Shown: positions 1-8,730 of the stretch, piece by piece
Layout of the letters: the number at the start of each line of letters is the position of its first letter
Position numbering within the stretch: the first letter of the stretch is position 1
Source: JAGVSZ01 sp963716855
Lineage (GTDB): Bacteria > Pseudomonadota > Gammaproteobacteria > Burkholderiales > SG8-39
NCBI GenBank assembly: GCA_963716855.1
Contig: CAVQUV010000002.1
Location: 124,001-188,000 of the forward strand
Direction of reading: 5' to 3'
Length of the DNA stretch: 64,000 bases
Notes under the pieces: model-generated
What the model saw: only the letters and a program-made list of their open reading frames with translations
What the model was told of the DNA's origin: nothing
Database searches by the model: none
Program-made: the position numbers and the translations under genes

Positions 1-104
1 AAGCGCCCGTCGTATTGCCGGATGGCCGGCCCCGCGAGCTTGCGGTACGCCTCATAGGCTTCGGGATTCTTGACGTTGCCGATGGCGACGAGATACGCGG
101 GCAT
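1..104 (-). CDS. DUF1330 family protein, 5' part only
   Basis: The gene reads leftward and is cut by the window edge, so only about 34 N-terminal residues are visible. It starts MPAYLVAIGNVKNPEAYEAY, which resembles the start of small (about 95-residue) DUF1330 proteins with a ferredoxin-like dimeric alpha/beta barrel fold. A GAGGAG ribosome binding site lies just upstream of the ATG. The biochemical role of the family is unknown. The gene is divergent from the phasin-like gene, and the 146 bases between them must hold both promoters. Confidence 0.6.
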   Translation of the reverse strand, partial: MPAYLVAIGNVKNPEAYEAYRKLAGPAIRQYDGR

Positions 105-250
105 GCTGCAACTCCTCCTCAGATGATCGTCCGGACGGGATGATGCACCAGTCCGGCCGCCCCGCGCGCGGCGCGCGCGCATCGCACGTACTTTCGGGCG
201 GGCTTCCCCTAACTATAGATATGCATCACACTTAACAGAGGAGTACTGCC

Positions 251-922
251 ATGACGAAATCGCCCGTAGACGTCGATGAAGTGCTGAAGAAGCTGGCCGC
301 ACAAGCGGTGAAGCAGGGCGAGGACCTGCGCGCCGGTGTGCGCGATCTGACGCTGCGAGCGCTGCAGACGCGCGAGCTCTCGCTCGGTCAGATCCGGCAG
401 GTCCTGCGGAGCGTGACCGAAGGCGTGAACATGGGCGCGACCAAAGCCAAGATCGAAGTCGAGAAGCCGCTCGCCGACGCCCTGGCCGGAATGGACGATG
501 CGCTCCTCAAGGCGGTTCAGGCGAGCGAGATCGCGCTCCATCAACTGACCGAGCACGGCGTGGATTTCAAGGACTCGAAGGTCAAGAAGGCGCTGAGCGA
601 CCTCGAGAAGCTCGAGGACGAGTTCCTCAAGACCGTGCGCGAATCCGCCAGCGCAGCGGGCAAGCCAATGCGGACACAGTGGGCCGCGGTGCTCGATCAG
701 ATCCAGCCGGGCGGAACGGGGACCGGCGCACAGGCGGAGTCCGTGATCGACTCGTTCACGGAGCAGATGCGCACCGCGGCGCGACACCAGCGCGAGGCGA
801 GCCTGAAGGCAACGCACCTGCTGACCCAGAACTTCGCGACGCTGGCGAGCGGCGTGCTGATCGGCATGTCGGAGGCCCTGCAGCGGTCGACCGAGGCGGC
901 TGCGAAGGATCGAGGCGCTTGA
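251..922 (+). CDS. phasin-like helical protein of unknown function
   Basis: This is a 223-residue soluble protein, almost wholly predicted alpha helix, with charged heptad-like stretches and no signal peptide or membrane segment. The block LSLGQIRQVLRSVTEGVNMG near residues 55-74 looks like a conserved family signature. The general build recalls phasins and the DUF6781-type proteins of betaproteobacteria, but I cannot assign a function. The ATG follows a good AGAGGAG site. The gene ends 35 bases before cydA, so it could be cotranscribed with the bd oxidase. Confidence 0.55.
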   Translation: MTKSPVDVDEVLKKLAAQAVKQGEDLRAGVRDLTLRALQTRELSLGQIRQVLRSVTEGVNMGATKAKIEVEKPLADALAGMDDALLKAVQASEIALHQLTEHGVDFKDSKVKKALSDLEKLEDEFLKTVRESASAAGKPMRTQWAAVLDQIQPGGTGTGAQAESVIDSFTEQMRTAARHQREASLKATHLLTQNFATLASGVLIGMSEALQRSTEAAAKDRGA

Positions 923-957
923 GCGCCGCTGCCACGTCCTGATACGACGAACGCACC

Positions 958-2343
958 GTGGAGCTCGACCCCGTCTTCCTGTCGCGCCTGCAGTTCGCGT
1001 TCGTCGTCATCTTCCACTTCCTGCTGCCGGCGTTCACCATCGGGCTCGCGTCCTACATCGCGGTGCTGGAGGGGCTGCACCTCGCGACCGGGAAGGAGGT
1101 CTACCTCCGCATCTCCAGCTTCTGGATCAGGGTCTTCGCCGTCTCGTTCGGCCTCGGCGTGGTCTCGGGGATCGTGATGCCGTTCCAGTTCGGCACGAAC
1201 TGGAGCCGGTACTCCGACGCCGTGGCCGACGTGGTGGCGCCGCTGATGGCCTACGAAGGCCTGATGGCCTTCTTCCTCGAGGCGGGATTTCTCGGCGTGC
1301 TGCTGTTCGGCCGCAAGCGCGTTCCGCCCTGGGCGCACTTCGGCGCGGCGATCATGGTCGCGGTAGGGACGCTGTTCTCGGCGTTCTGGATCCTGGTGGT
1401 GAACAGCTGGATGCACACCCCGGCCGGCCACTACGTCGTGGACGGACGCTTCTTCGCGATGGACTGGCTCGAGGTGATCTGGAATCCGTCGTTCCCCTAC
1501 CGGTTCACGCACACGGTCGTCGCGGTCTACCTCACGACCGCGTTCACCGTGGTGGGCGTCGCGGCGTGGTACCTGCGCGGCAACCGCTTCGTCGCGGAAA
1601 GTCGCACGATGATCGCGATGGGTCTGGGCCTCGCGAGCATCCTGGTCCCGCTCCAGGCAGTGCTGGGCGATCTACACGGCCTCAACACGCTGCATCACCA
1701 GCCGCAGAAGCTCGCCGCAATGGAGGGAATCTGGCAGACCGGCCCGCGGCAGCCGGCGGTGCTGTTCGCCATTCCCGACGAGACCGCCGAGACGAACCGG
1801 CTGGAAGTCGCGATCCCCGGCCTGGCGAGCTTCTATCTGACGCACGACTGGGACGGCGTAGTGACGGGCCTGCGGGATTTCCCGCGCTCGGAGCGCCCGC
1901 CGGTTGCGCCCGTGTTCTTCGGCTTTCGGGTGATGGTGGGCATGTGGTCGATGATGCTCGCGCTCACCGTGTGGAGCTGGTGGCTCGCCTGGCGCGGGCG
2001 CCTGTTTTCGGCGCCGCTGTTCCTGCGCGCCTGCACCTGGGCGATCCCCACCGGCTACATCGCGGTGACCGCCGGCTGGGTCACGACCGAGGTCGGGCGC
2101 CAGCCGTGGGTGGTGTACAACCGCCTGCGGACCGCGGACGCCGTCACGCCGAATCTGTCGGGCGGAGACGTGCTCGTGTCGCTCGCGCTGTACGTGATCG
2201 TGTATGCCGTGGTGTTCGGCGCCGGCGCCTACTTTCTCATCAAGCTGGTGCGCGCCGGCCCGGTCGCGCAGCATGCGCCAGCGGACGCGGCAGCGGTGCG
2301 CCGGCCGGCCCGTCCGCTTTCGGGCGCCCAGGCGTCGGAGTAA
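958..2343 (+). CDS. cydA: cytochrome bd-type quinol oxidase subunit I (CIO type)
   Basis: This is the haem-bearing subunit of a terminal quinol oxidase in the cytoplasmic membrane that reduces oxygen without pumping protons. The GTG-started protein has 461 residues and about nine membrane helices. His20 matches the high-spin haem ligand near the N-terminus of CydA. The conserved GRQPW motif is present near residue 380. The protein is shorter than the roughly 520 residues of E. coli CydA and lacks the long Q-loop insertion, as in cyanide-insensitive oxidases. It is followed two bases later by cydB, so the pair forms an operon. High-affinity oxygen scavenging fits the anaerobic genes elsewhere in the window. 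Confidence 0.93.
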   Translation: MELDPVFLSRLQFAFVVIFHFLLPAFTIGLASYIAVLEGLHLATGKEVYLRISSFWIRVFAVSFGLGVVSGIVMPFQFGTNWSRYSDAVADVVAPLMAYEGLMAFFLEAGFLGVLLFGRKRVPPWAHFGAAIMVAVGTLFSAFWILVVNSWMHTPAGHYVVDGRFFAMDWLEVIWNPSFPYRFTHTVVAVYLTTAFTVVGVAAWYLRGNRFVAESRTMIAMGLGLASILVPLQAVLGDLHGLNTLHHQPQKLAAMEGIWQTGPRQPAVLFAIPDETAETNRLEVAIPGLASFYLTHDWDGVVTGLRDFPRSERPPVAPVFFGFRVMVGMWSMMLALTVWSWWLAWRGRLFSAPLFLRACTWAIPTGYIAVTAGWVTTEVGRQPWVVYNRLRTADAVTPNLSGGDVLVSLALYVIVYAVVFGAGAYFLIKLVRAGPVAQHAPADAAAVRRPARPLSGAQASE

Positions 2344-2345
2344 TC

Positions 2346-3350
2346 GTGGCGCTCGACCTCGTTCCGATCTGGACCTTGATCCTCGGGATCGCGGTGTTCA
2401 TGTACGTCCTGCTCGACGGATTCGACCTCGGCGTCGGGATTCTCTTTCCGTTCGCGCCGCACGGCGACGACCGGACGCTGATGATGAACTCCGTGGCGCC
2501 CATCTGGGACGGCAACGAGACCTGGCTCGTGCTCGGCGGCATCGGCCTGTTCGCCGCGTTCCCGCTCGCCTTCGCGATCGTCATCCCCGCGGTGTATTTC
2601 CCGATTCTCCTGATGCTGCTCGGCCTCATCTTCCGCGGCGTGGCCTTCGAGTTCCGGATCAAGGCGCAGCGCAGCCGGTTCCTGTGGGACCAGGCGTTTT
2701 TCTGGGGCTCGCTCGTCGCCACGTTCGCCCAGGGCGTCGTGCTCGGCGCGTACATCCAGGGCTTCGAGGTGCGGGGTCGCCAGTTCGCGGGGTCGGTGCT
2801 CGACTGGGTGAATCCGTTTCCGCTCGCCGTGGGCGTCGGCCTCGTGTTCGGTTATGTGCTGCTCGGTGCGACCTGGCTGGTCATGAAGACCGAAGGGGAG
2901 CTGCAGCGCTGGGCGCGCGCGAAGGCGCGCATCGGCCTTGCCGGGGTGCTGGCCTTCATCGCAATGGTGAGCCTCTGGACGCCGCTCATTCACCCGCGCA
3001 TCGCCGAGCGCTGGTTCTCGTGGCCGAACATGGTGTTCCTCGCGCCGCTGCCGATCGCGACCGCCGTCCTCGCGTGGTGGCTCTGGCGGTCCCTCCAGGG
3101 CCGCCGGGACGTCGCGCCGTTCTTCGCCGCGATGGGACTCTTTCTGACCTGCTACCTCGGCCTGGCGGTGAGCCTGTGGCCGAACATCGTCCCGCACTCG
3201 ATCAGCCTGTGGGATGCCGCCGCGGGACCGAAGGCGCAGGCGTTCTTGTTGATCGGTACGCTGTTCCTCCTCCCGATCATCGTGACCTACACCGGCTGGT
3301 CGTATTACGTCTTCCGCGGCAAGGTTCGGGCCGATGCGGCGTATCACTGA
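2346..3350 (+). CDS. cydB: cytochrome bd-type quinol oxidase subunit II
   Basis: This is the partner subunit of the upstream oxidase. It has 334 residues and eight or nine membrane helices. The N-terminal LLDGFDLGVGIL block and the following WDGNETWLVLGG block are typical of CydB/CioB. The start is a GTG two bases after the cydA stop, so the genes are probably translationally coupled. The length is close to the family norm of about 335-380. No cydX-like small ORF is obvious downstream. Confidence 0.92.
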   Translation: MALDLVPIWTLILGIAVFMYVLLDGFDLGVGILFPFAPHGDDRTLMMNSVAPIWDGNETWLVLGGIGLFAAFPLAFAIVIPAVYFPILLMLLGLIFRGVAFEFRIKAQRSRFLWDQAFFWGSLVATFAQGVVLGAYIQGFEVRGRQFAGSVLDWVNPFPLAVGVGLVFGYVLLGATWLVMKTEGELQRWARAKARIGLAGVLAFIAMVSLWTPLIHPRIAERWFSWPNMVFLAPLPIATAVLAWWLWRSLQGRRDVAPFFAAMGLFLTCYLGLAVSLWPNIVPHSISLWDAAAGPKAQAFLLIGTLFLLPIIVTYTGWSYYVFRGKVRADAAYH

Positions 3351-3399
3351 GCCGGCGCGCGGGGCGTCCGCGCCCGTGCCGAGCGAGGTGTGATACGCG

Positions 3400-3507
3400 A
3401 TGCGGACCCACGACCTGCTCGCATTGGGTCCGCACGGCTTTCATCGGCTCGCATATCGGGCGTGGGGCGACGCAGGGTCGCCGCGCATCGTCGTCTGCGA
3501 GGCATGA
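3400..3507 (+). pseudogene. alpha/beta hydrolase, 5' stub
   Basis: An ATG opens 35 codons that read like the first strand region of an alpha/beta hydrolase (MRTHDLLALGPHGFHRLAYR, then SPRIVVC). At the point where the family has its VHGL oxyanion-hole motif, the sequence changes to EA and stops. The rest of the hydrolase is absent and the next gene begins 48 bases later. It is read as the leftover of a deletion. A chance resemblance is possible because the piece is short. Confidence 0.5.
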
Positions 3508-3555
3508 TTCAAAGCAATGATCACAAGAAGCGCTGCCTGCGACAAAGGAGGTCCG

Positions 3556-4389
3556 ATGATCACCGGGAAGACGACGCTCATCGCACATCTCGGCTATCCG
3601 ACCGAGAGCTTCAAGGCACCGATGATCTACAACCCGTATTTCGAGCAGGCCGGAATCGACGCCGTCGTCGTGCCCATGGGCGTGAAGCCCGACGACTACG
3701 CGACGGTGCTCAAGTCGCTCTTCCGCTTGACCAATATTCGTGGCGCGCTGGTTACCATGCCGCACAAGGTCACGACGGTCGCGCTGCTCGACGGCTGCTC
3801 GATCGGCGTCCAGATCGCCGGATCCTGCAACGCCATCCTGCTTCGTCCCGACGGGACGCTGTTCGGCGACATCTTCGACGGCGTCGGGTTCGTGCGCGGT
3901 CTGCAGCGCAAGAATCTCCGCCTCGAGGGCGCGTCGTGCCTGGTGGTCGGATCGGGAGGTGTGGGCTCCGCCATCGCTGCCGCGCTGGCGGCGTCGGGGA
4001 TCGCGTCGATCACCGTGTCGGATGCCTATCCCGACTCGGCCGAGGGTCTCGCCGGCCGCCTGAAGCAGCACTATCCGAAGCTCGATGTACGCACCGGCTC
4101 CAACGATCCGGCCGGTTTCGATCTGGTCGTGAACGCCACCCCGCTCGGTATGAAGGCCGGTGATCCGCTTCCGCTGGACATCGGGCGCCTGGCGCCTACG
4201 ACGTTCGTCGGCGAGGTGGTGATGAAGCAGGAGATCACGCCGCTGCTGCAGGCCGCACGGGAGAAGGGCTGCCGGACCCAGGTCGGCACCGACATGCTCT
4301 TCGAGCAGATTCCCGCATACCTCGAGTTCTTCGGATTCGGGACCACGACGCCCGACCGGCTGCGCGCGGTCGCGAAGATCGCCTATTGA
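3556..4389 (+). CDS. shikimate dehydrogenase family protein (AroE-like paralogue)
   Basis: This is a 277-residue protein of the AroE fold, which usually reduces 3-dehydroshikimate with NADPH. The catalytic pair appears as Lys71 (in TMPHK) and Asp108 (in FDGVG). A nucleotide-binding loop GSGGVGSA lies near residue 134 and the NATPLGM block follows. The N-terminal Ser-x-Ser motif that holds the shikimate carboxylate is replaced by TESFKAP, so the substrate may differ, as in quinate or aminoshikimate relatives. The ATG at 3556 follows a strong AAAGGAGGT site. An earlier ATG at 3517 lacks one. The gene stands between two truncated gene stubs. Confidence 0.75.
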   Translation: MITGKTTLIAHLGYPTESFKAPMIYNPYFEQAGIDAVVVPMGVKPDDYATVLKSLFRLTNIRGALVTMPHKVTTVALLDGCSIGVQIAGSCNAILLRPDGTLFGDIFDGVGFVRGLQRKNLRLEGASCLVVGSGGVGSAIAAALAASGIASITVSDAYPDSAEGLAGRLKQHYPKLDVRTGSNDPAGFDLVVNATPLGMKAGDPLPLDIGRLAPTTFVGEVVMKQEITPLLQAAREKGCRTQVGTDMLFEQIPAYLEFFGFGTTTPDRLRAVAKIAY

Positions 4390-4424
4390 AGCGCCGCGCC
4401 TCCGACCGCCGGTCCTGTCGCCGC

Positions 4425-4529
4425 ATGAGCGAGAAATCCTACGAGACCATCCTGATCGAGCGGCGGGGCCGGGTCGACCTGATCACGCTGAATTGGCCGA
4501 AGCAGCTCAATGCCTTGAACGACCAGTGA
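4425..4529 (+). pseudogene. enoyl-CoA hydratase/isomerase, 5' stub
   Basis: Thirty-four codons give YETILIERRGRVDLITLNWP followed by KQLNALNDQ and a stop. This is the first beta-strand region of the crotonase family, ending before the oxyanion-hole AGAD region. Nothing further of the hydratase follows, because the 3' end of chrA on the other strand begins 20 bases later. The piece is best explained as the left edge of a deletion or of an assembly junction. Confidence 0.65.
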
Positions 4530-4548
4530 CGCGCTCGGGCACCTTCGA

Positions 4549-5902
4549 TCAGGCGAGTTGCAGCGCGAGATGATGCAGCAATCCGGCGGCGCCGCACGCG
4601 GCGATGACCGGGATGATGCCGACCTTGAATCGCCACAGCGCGACGAGCGCCGCCACCGCGACCAGAACCGAGAACAAGTCGAACGGGCCGCCGAAGCCCT
4701 GCGGCCAGAACACGTGGTAGGCGAAGAAGACGGCGAGGTTCACGATGACGCCGACCACCGCCGCCGTGATCCCCGTGAGCGGGGCGGTGAAGCGGATGTC
4801 GCCGTGCGTCGACTCGACGAGCGGCGCGCCGACCAGGATGAACACGAACGACGGCAGGAAAGTGAAGAACGTCGCCACGGCTGCGCCGGCCACGCCCGGC
4901 AGCGAGCAGCGCCTCGGGACCGAACAGCGCCTTGACCCACGCGCCGACGAAGCCGACGAACGCGACCACCATGATCAGCGGACCGGGCGTCGTCTCCCCG
5001 AGCGCGAGACCGTCGATCATCTGGCTCGGCGTCAGCCAGCCGTAGTGCTCGACGGTGCCCTGGAAGACGTAGGGCAGCACCGCATACGCCCCGCCGAAGG
5101 TGAGGAGAGCGGCTTTGGTGAAGAACCAGCCCATCTGCGTGAGCGTGCCTTGCCAGCCGTACGCGGCGCCGAGTGCCCCGAGCGCGGCGAGCCAGATCGC
5201 GAGCCCCGCCACCGCGAATGCGATGACCTTCGCCGGACTGAAGCGCGTGTGCGGGAGCACCGCGCCGTCGTCGATGAGTGCCGGGCCGAAGGACGCTGCG
5301 GCGGATCCGTGTCCGTCTCCCCGGAACCGCTGCGGGTCGAGGCGTCCCCACACGTATCCGACCGCGCCCGCCGTCAGGACGATCGCGGGGAACGGCACAT
5401 CGAAGGCGAAGATCGCGACGAAGGCCGCGGCGCTGATCAGCCAGAGCGGCTTGTACTTCAGTGCACGCGATCCGATCCGATATGCGGCGAAGAGGACGAT
5501 CGCCGTGACCGCCGGCTTTATGCCGTGGAGGATCGCCGCGACCCACGGCACGTCGCCGAAGCGCATGTAGATCCACGAGAGCGCGATCAGGATGAAGAGC
5601 GACGGCAGCACGAACAGGCCGCCCGCGACGATGCCGCCCCAGGTGCGATGCATCAGCCAGCCGATGTAGGTGGCGAGCTGCTGCGCCTCCGGGCCGGGCA
5701 GGAGCATGCAGTAGTTGAGCGCGTGGAGAAAGCGTCCCTCCGAGATCCAGCGTTTCCGCTCCACCAGCTCCTGATGCATGATCGCGATCTGCCCGGTGGG
5801 ACCGCCGAAGCTGACGAAGCCGAGCTTCAGCCAGTACGCGAACGCCTGCCAGAAGCTGACCGCCGCGGGCGAGGTCGTGACTCGTTTGGCGGGAGCGCTC
5901 AC
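4549..5902 (-). CDS. chrA: chromate transporter ChrA (one frame break)
   Basis: This is an inner-membrane chromate efflux protein of the CHR family, long two-domain form of about 450 residues. The first half carries WLKLGFVSFGGPTGQIAIMH and LPGPEAQQLATYIGWLMH. The second half repeats the pattern with LTFGGAYAVLPYV and ALGETTPGPLIMV. A single extra base near 4893-4900 shifts the frame between ALFGPEALLAAG and VAGAAVATFFTFLPS; both parts are conserved, so a consensus error is likely. The start is a GTG whose bases overlap the stop of the upstream rhodanese-ChrB gene, so the two are cotranscribed. Confidence 0.88.
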
Positions 5903-6711
5903 GAAGGGTAGGTCCGGCGGTGCGCTTCGCCCTGCGCCTCGCGGCACCACGCGTAGAGCGCGTCGTAGACCGGCATCGCCGCCTCGAGCATGGCCGCGTC
6001 GTCCGCGTAGACGCGCGACAGCCCGAGCGAGACGGCGAGCAGTCCTGCCGCCTGCGGCGCGAGATCGAGACGTGCCGTGTCCGCGCCGCGGACGATGACC
6101 GCGAGCGCGTCGAGCGCGGGCTCGTGCAGGGCGAAGTCCTCGAGCATCGCATCGAAGCTGCAGCGCTCGCCGCGGTGGGAGAACTGCACGCCGGGAACAT
6201 CGTAGGGCACCGCTTTGCGCTCGCGCGCCGCGTCGAGCACGCGTTCCGGCGGCACGTAGTCGAACGCGGCGAGCGGATCGACGAAGCGTCGCACGAGCCA
6301 GGGACACGCGACGCGATCGATCTTCGGGCGCTCCCGCGTCACCCAGCGCGTGGCCGCAATCGAGCCGTGACCGATTGCGGGCAGCTTGCGCACGGTGGGT
6401 GCGCCGGCCGCTTTCCAGTCCTCGATGCCGCCCTGGAGATACCGCGCGCTGACCCCGCGCGCGGCGAGCGCCCGCGCCGCACCCTGGCTCACCTCGTGGC
6501 CGTGCACGCAATAGGCGACCACCTCGCGCCCCGCCGGCAACGCGGCGGCCCACTCGGCAACCGTGTCATGACTGCGCCGGAGGGCGGAGGCGATCACGAG
6601 CGGATCGGCGTCGAAGGCAGGCGGTTTGCGGACATCTACGACGAGCGGCGCGCGCGGCGTGCCGAGCAGGGAGCGAAGCGAGGAAATAGAGATCGAGGCG
6701 ACGGTGTCCAT
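5899..6711 (-). CDS. chrB: rhodanese-ChrB fusion, chromate resistance protein
   Basis: This is a 270-residue fusion. Residues 1-105 form a rhodanese domain with the active-site loop YCVHGHEVS and the closing GGIEDWKAAG. Residues 125-270 form the chromate-resistance (ChrB C-terminal) domain, with KIDRVACPWLVRRFVDP and VPGVQFSHRGERCSFDAML. ChrB proteins are linked to chromate sensing and resistance. The stop overlaps the chrA start by GTGA. The rhodanese part suggests handling of sulfur carried or reduced with the metal, but that role is inference. The start at MDTVASIS is chosen because the homologous domain begins there. Confidence 0.8.
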   Translation of the reverse strand: MDTVASISISSLRSLLGTPRAPLVVDVRKPPAFDADPLVIASALRRSHDTVAEWAAALPAGREVVAYCVHGHEVSQGAARALAARGVSARYLQGGIEDWKAAGAPTVRKLPAIGHGSIAATRWVTRERPKIDRVACPWLVRRFVDPLAAFDYVPPERVLDAARERKAVPYDVPGVQFSHRGERCSFDAMLEDFALHEPALDALAVIVRGADTARLDLAPQAAGLLAVSLGLSRVYADDAAMLEAAMPVYDALYAWCREAQGEAHRRTYPS

Positions 6712-6832
6712 GGCGATCCTCCGAGAAAGCGGACGAGGTCGCAGCGCTTGGACGGGACACCGTCTTGAGCCGGGGAGGCCGCGCATCCCCGCGAATGCGC
6801 ACTATAGCGCCGGCCGCGAGCCGGGCGCAAGC

Positions 6833-7900
6833 CTAAGCGGGACGCAGCGACTCGGCCTCGGTGAGCTCGCCGGGTGCGTCGAGCGCATAGCCCGCCAGCC
6901 GGGACACGATGCGACCCGTCGCGGCGCTCGCGAGCAACGCGCGAAACCGTTGCACGCCGGGCGACCGGAGCGCGGTGCGTCGGCACGCGAAGAGATAGCG
7001 CTCCGCCGCGACCGGCACGAAGCCGAGCCCGAACTGGCGGGCCGCCGCCTCCAGGCCGAAGCCCGCGTCGGCCTTTCCGGCGGCCACCGTGGCCGCGACC
7101 GCGAGGTGGGTGAATTCCTCGGTCGCATAGCCGCGCAGGGCGGCGGCGTCGATGCCCTGGGCGCGCAGGAGCTGGTCGACGAGCACGCGCGTTCCGGAAC
7201 CGCGCTGCCGATTCACGAAACGCAGTCCACGCCGCGCGACGTCGGCGAGCGTCCGCACGCGGCGCGGGTTGCCGCGCGGCACGATCAGTCCCTGCCGGCG
7301 CCGGGCGAAGCGCATGAGCGCGTCGCGACGCGGATCGAGCCCGCGCAGCAGCTCGTCGGCGCCGAGCCCGTCGGCTTCGACATGGAAGCCGGCAACGTCC
7401 GCCTCTCCGCGTCGCAATGCCGCCAGGCTCTCGACGCTCCCGTGCGTGTCGAGTTCGATCGCCAGCGTGCCGGCGCCAACCCACGCATCGCGGAGTGCGG
7501 CGAGCGCGAGGTCGTGGCTGGCCGAGATCCGCAACGACAGCGGTCTCGGAGTGGCGGCCAGACGGCTCCGGGGTGGCGCAAGCGCGAGCTCCGCTCGAGC
7601 CGCCGCGAGCGCCGCTTGCGCGGCGGCGTCCGCCGCGAGGAGTCGTTCGCCGAGCGGCGCGAGCCTTGCGCCGCGTCCGCGTTCGAAGACGGCCAGCGGC
7701 GCGCCGAGCGCGTGGCCGGTCGCTGCGAGGAGGCCCCACGCGGCCCGATACGACACGCCTGTGGTGACCACCGCCGCACGCAGCGTCCCCTCGCGGCGGA
7801 TCGCGGCGAGCAGCGGGACGATGCGCGGATCGAGCGCGATGCGCTGAGTCCCCGGCATGCGCCAGGAGACCTCGGCAACCAGCCTGCGAAGCGTGCTCAT
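6833..7900 (-). CDS. ModE-like regulator with periplasmic-binding-protein-type sensor domain
   Basis: This is a 355-residue cytoplasmic regulator. Residues 20-85 form a winged helix of the ModE/LysR kind (LRAAVVTTGVSYRAAWGLL). Residues 120-340 form a type II solute-binding fold like those that hold molybdate or tungstate (FVNRQRGSGTRVLVDQLLRA and KADAGFGLEAAA). One-component regulators of this type sit beside oxyanion transporter operons. It is transcribed away from tupBCA, and the gap between them holds a perfect 10-base inverted repeat. I infer that it senses tungstate or molybdate. A shorter start at MPGTQRIA is possible. Confidence 0.78.
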   Translation of the reverse strand: MSTLRRLVAEVSWRMPGTQRIALDPRIVPLLAAIRREGTLRAAVVTTGVSYRAAWGLLAATGHALGAPLAVFERGRGARLAPLGERLLAADAAAQAALAAARAELALAPPRSRLAATPRPLSLRISASHDLALAALRDAWVGAGTLAIELDTHGSVESLAALRRGEADVAGFHVEADGLGADELLRGLDPRRDALMRFARRRQGLIVPRGNPRRVRTLADVARRGLRFVNRQRGSGTRVLVDQLLRAQGIDAAALRGYATEEFTHLAVAATVAAGKADAGFGLEAAARQFGLGFVPVAAERYLFACRRTALRSPGVQRFRALLASAATGRIVSRLAGYALDAPGELTEAESLRPA

Positions 7901-7965
7901 AGGCTCAGTTTTGCATATTTCGCGCCAGAGGTGGTCAAGCTACGATCTCCCATTGACCGATAGGC

Positions 7966-7989
7966 TAATCGGCACCGGTGTGCCGATTA
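7966..7989. promoter_or_regulatory. perfect palindrome, candidate operator of the ModE-like regulator
   Basis: TAATCGGCAC and GTGCCGATTA form an exact 10-base inverted repeat separated by CGGT. It lies between the divergent regulator gene (start 7900) and tupB (start 8026), where an autoregulated operator is expected. It is not followed by a T-run and sits 5' to both genes, so a terminator is unlikely. Confidence 0.65.
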
Positions 7990-8025
7990 CGGCAATTCCA
8001 TTGAAACGATTCCCGACGCCACATC

Positions 8026-8730
8026 GTGGAGACTCTCCATCTCGCCTTTCGGGAAGCCCTCGGGTTGATCGGGCAGCTCGATCCGAAGCTCGTGGAGATC
8101 GTGCTGCTCAGCCTCCGCGTGAGCCTCACCGCGGTCGTGCTCGCGACGTTCATCGGCTTGCCGCTTGGCGCGGCCATTGCCGTTACGCAGTTTCCCGGCC
8201 GCAAGACGCTGATCGTGGTGCTCAACGCGCTGATGGGGCTCCCGCCGGTCGTCGTCGGCCTGCTGGTCTATCTCATGCTTTCGCGCGCAGGGCCGCTGGG
8301 GGCGCTCGGGATCCTGTTCACCCCCGCCGCGATGGTCATCGCGCAGGCGATCCTGATCACCCCGATCATCGCCGCGCTCGCGCGCCAGGCGGTCGAGGAC
8401 GCGTGGCGCGAGTACCAGGACCAGCTGCACTCGCTGGGCGCCCGGCCGATCCAGTCGGCGCTGACGTTGCTGTGGGACACGAAATTCTCCCTGGTGACGA
8501 CGGTCCTCGCCGGTTTCGGGCGCGCGGCGGCGGAGGTCGGCGCGGTGATGATCGTCGGCGGAAACATCGACGGCGTCACGCGCGTCATGACAACCGCGAT
8601 CGCGCTCGAGACCAGCAAGGGCGACCTGCCGCTCGCGCTCGGGCTCGGGATCATCCTCGTCACGATCGTGCTGACCCTGAATGCCGCTGCGTACCTGGTG
8701 AAGGAGGCGGCGCAGCGCCGCTATGGATGA
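8026..8730 (+). CDS. tupB: tungstate ABC transporter, permease
   Basis: This is a 234-residue permease with five or six membrane helices, of the ModB/TupB type. The EAA-like loop reads DAWREYQDQLHSLGARPIQSALTLLW. The conserved end of the family appears in FGRAAAEVGAVMIVGGNIDGVTRVMTTAIALETSKGD. The start is a GTG. It is first in tupBCA, overlapping tupC by eight bases. The tungstate assignment rests on the full set tupBCA. Molybdate cannot be excluded. Confidence 0.88.
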   Translation: METLHLAFREALGLIGQLDPKLVEIVLLSLRVSLTAVVLATFIGLPLGAAIAVTQFPGRKTLIVVLNALMGLPPVVVGLLVYLMLSRAGPLGALGILFTPAAMVIAQAILITPIIAALARQAVEDAWREYQDQLHSLGARPIQSALTLLWDTKFSLVTTVLAGFGRAAAEVGAVMIVGGNIDGVTRVMTTAIALETSKGDLPLALGLGIILVTIVLTLNAAAYLVKEAAQRRYG

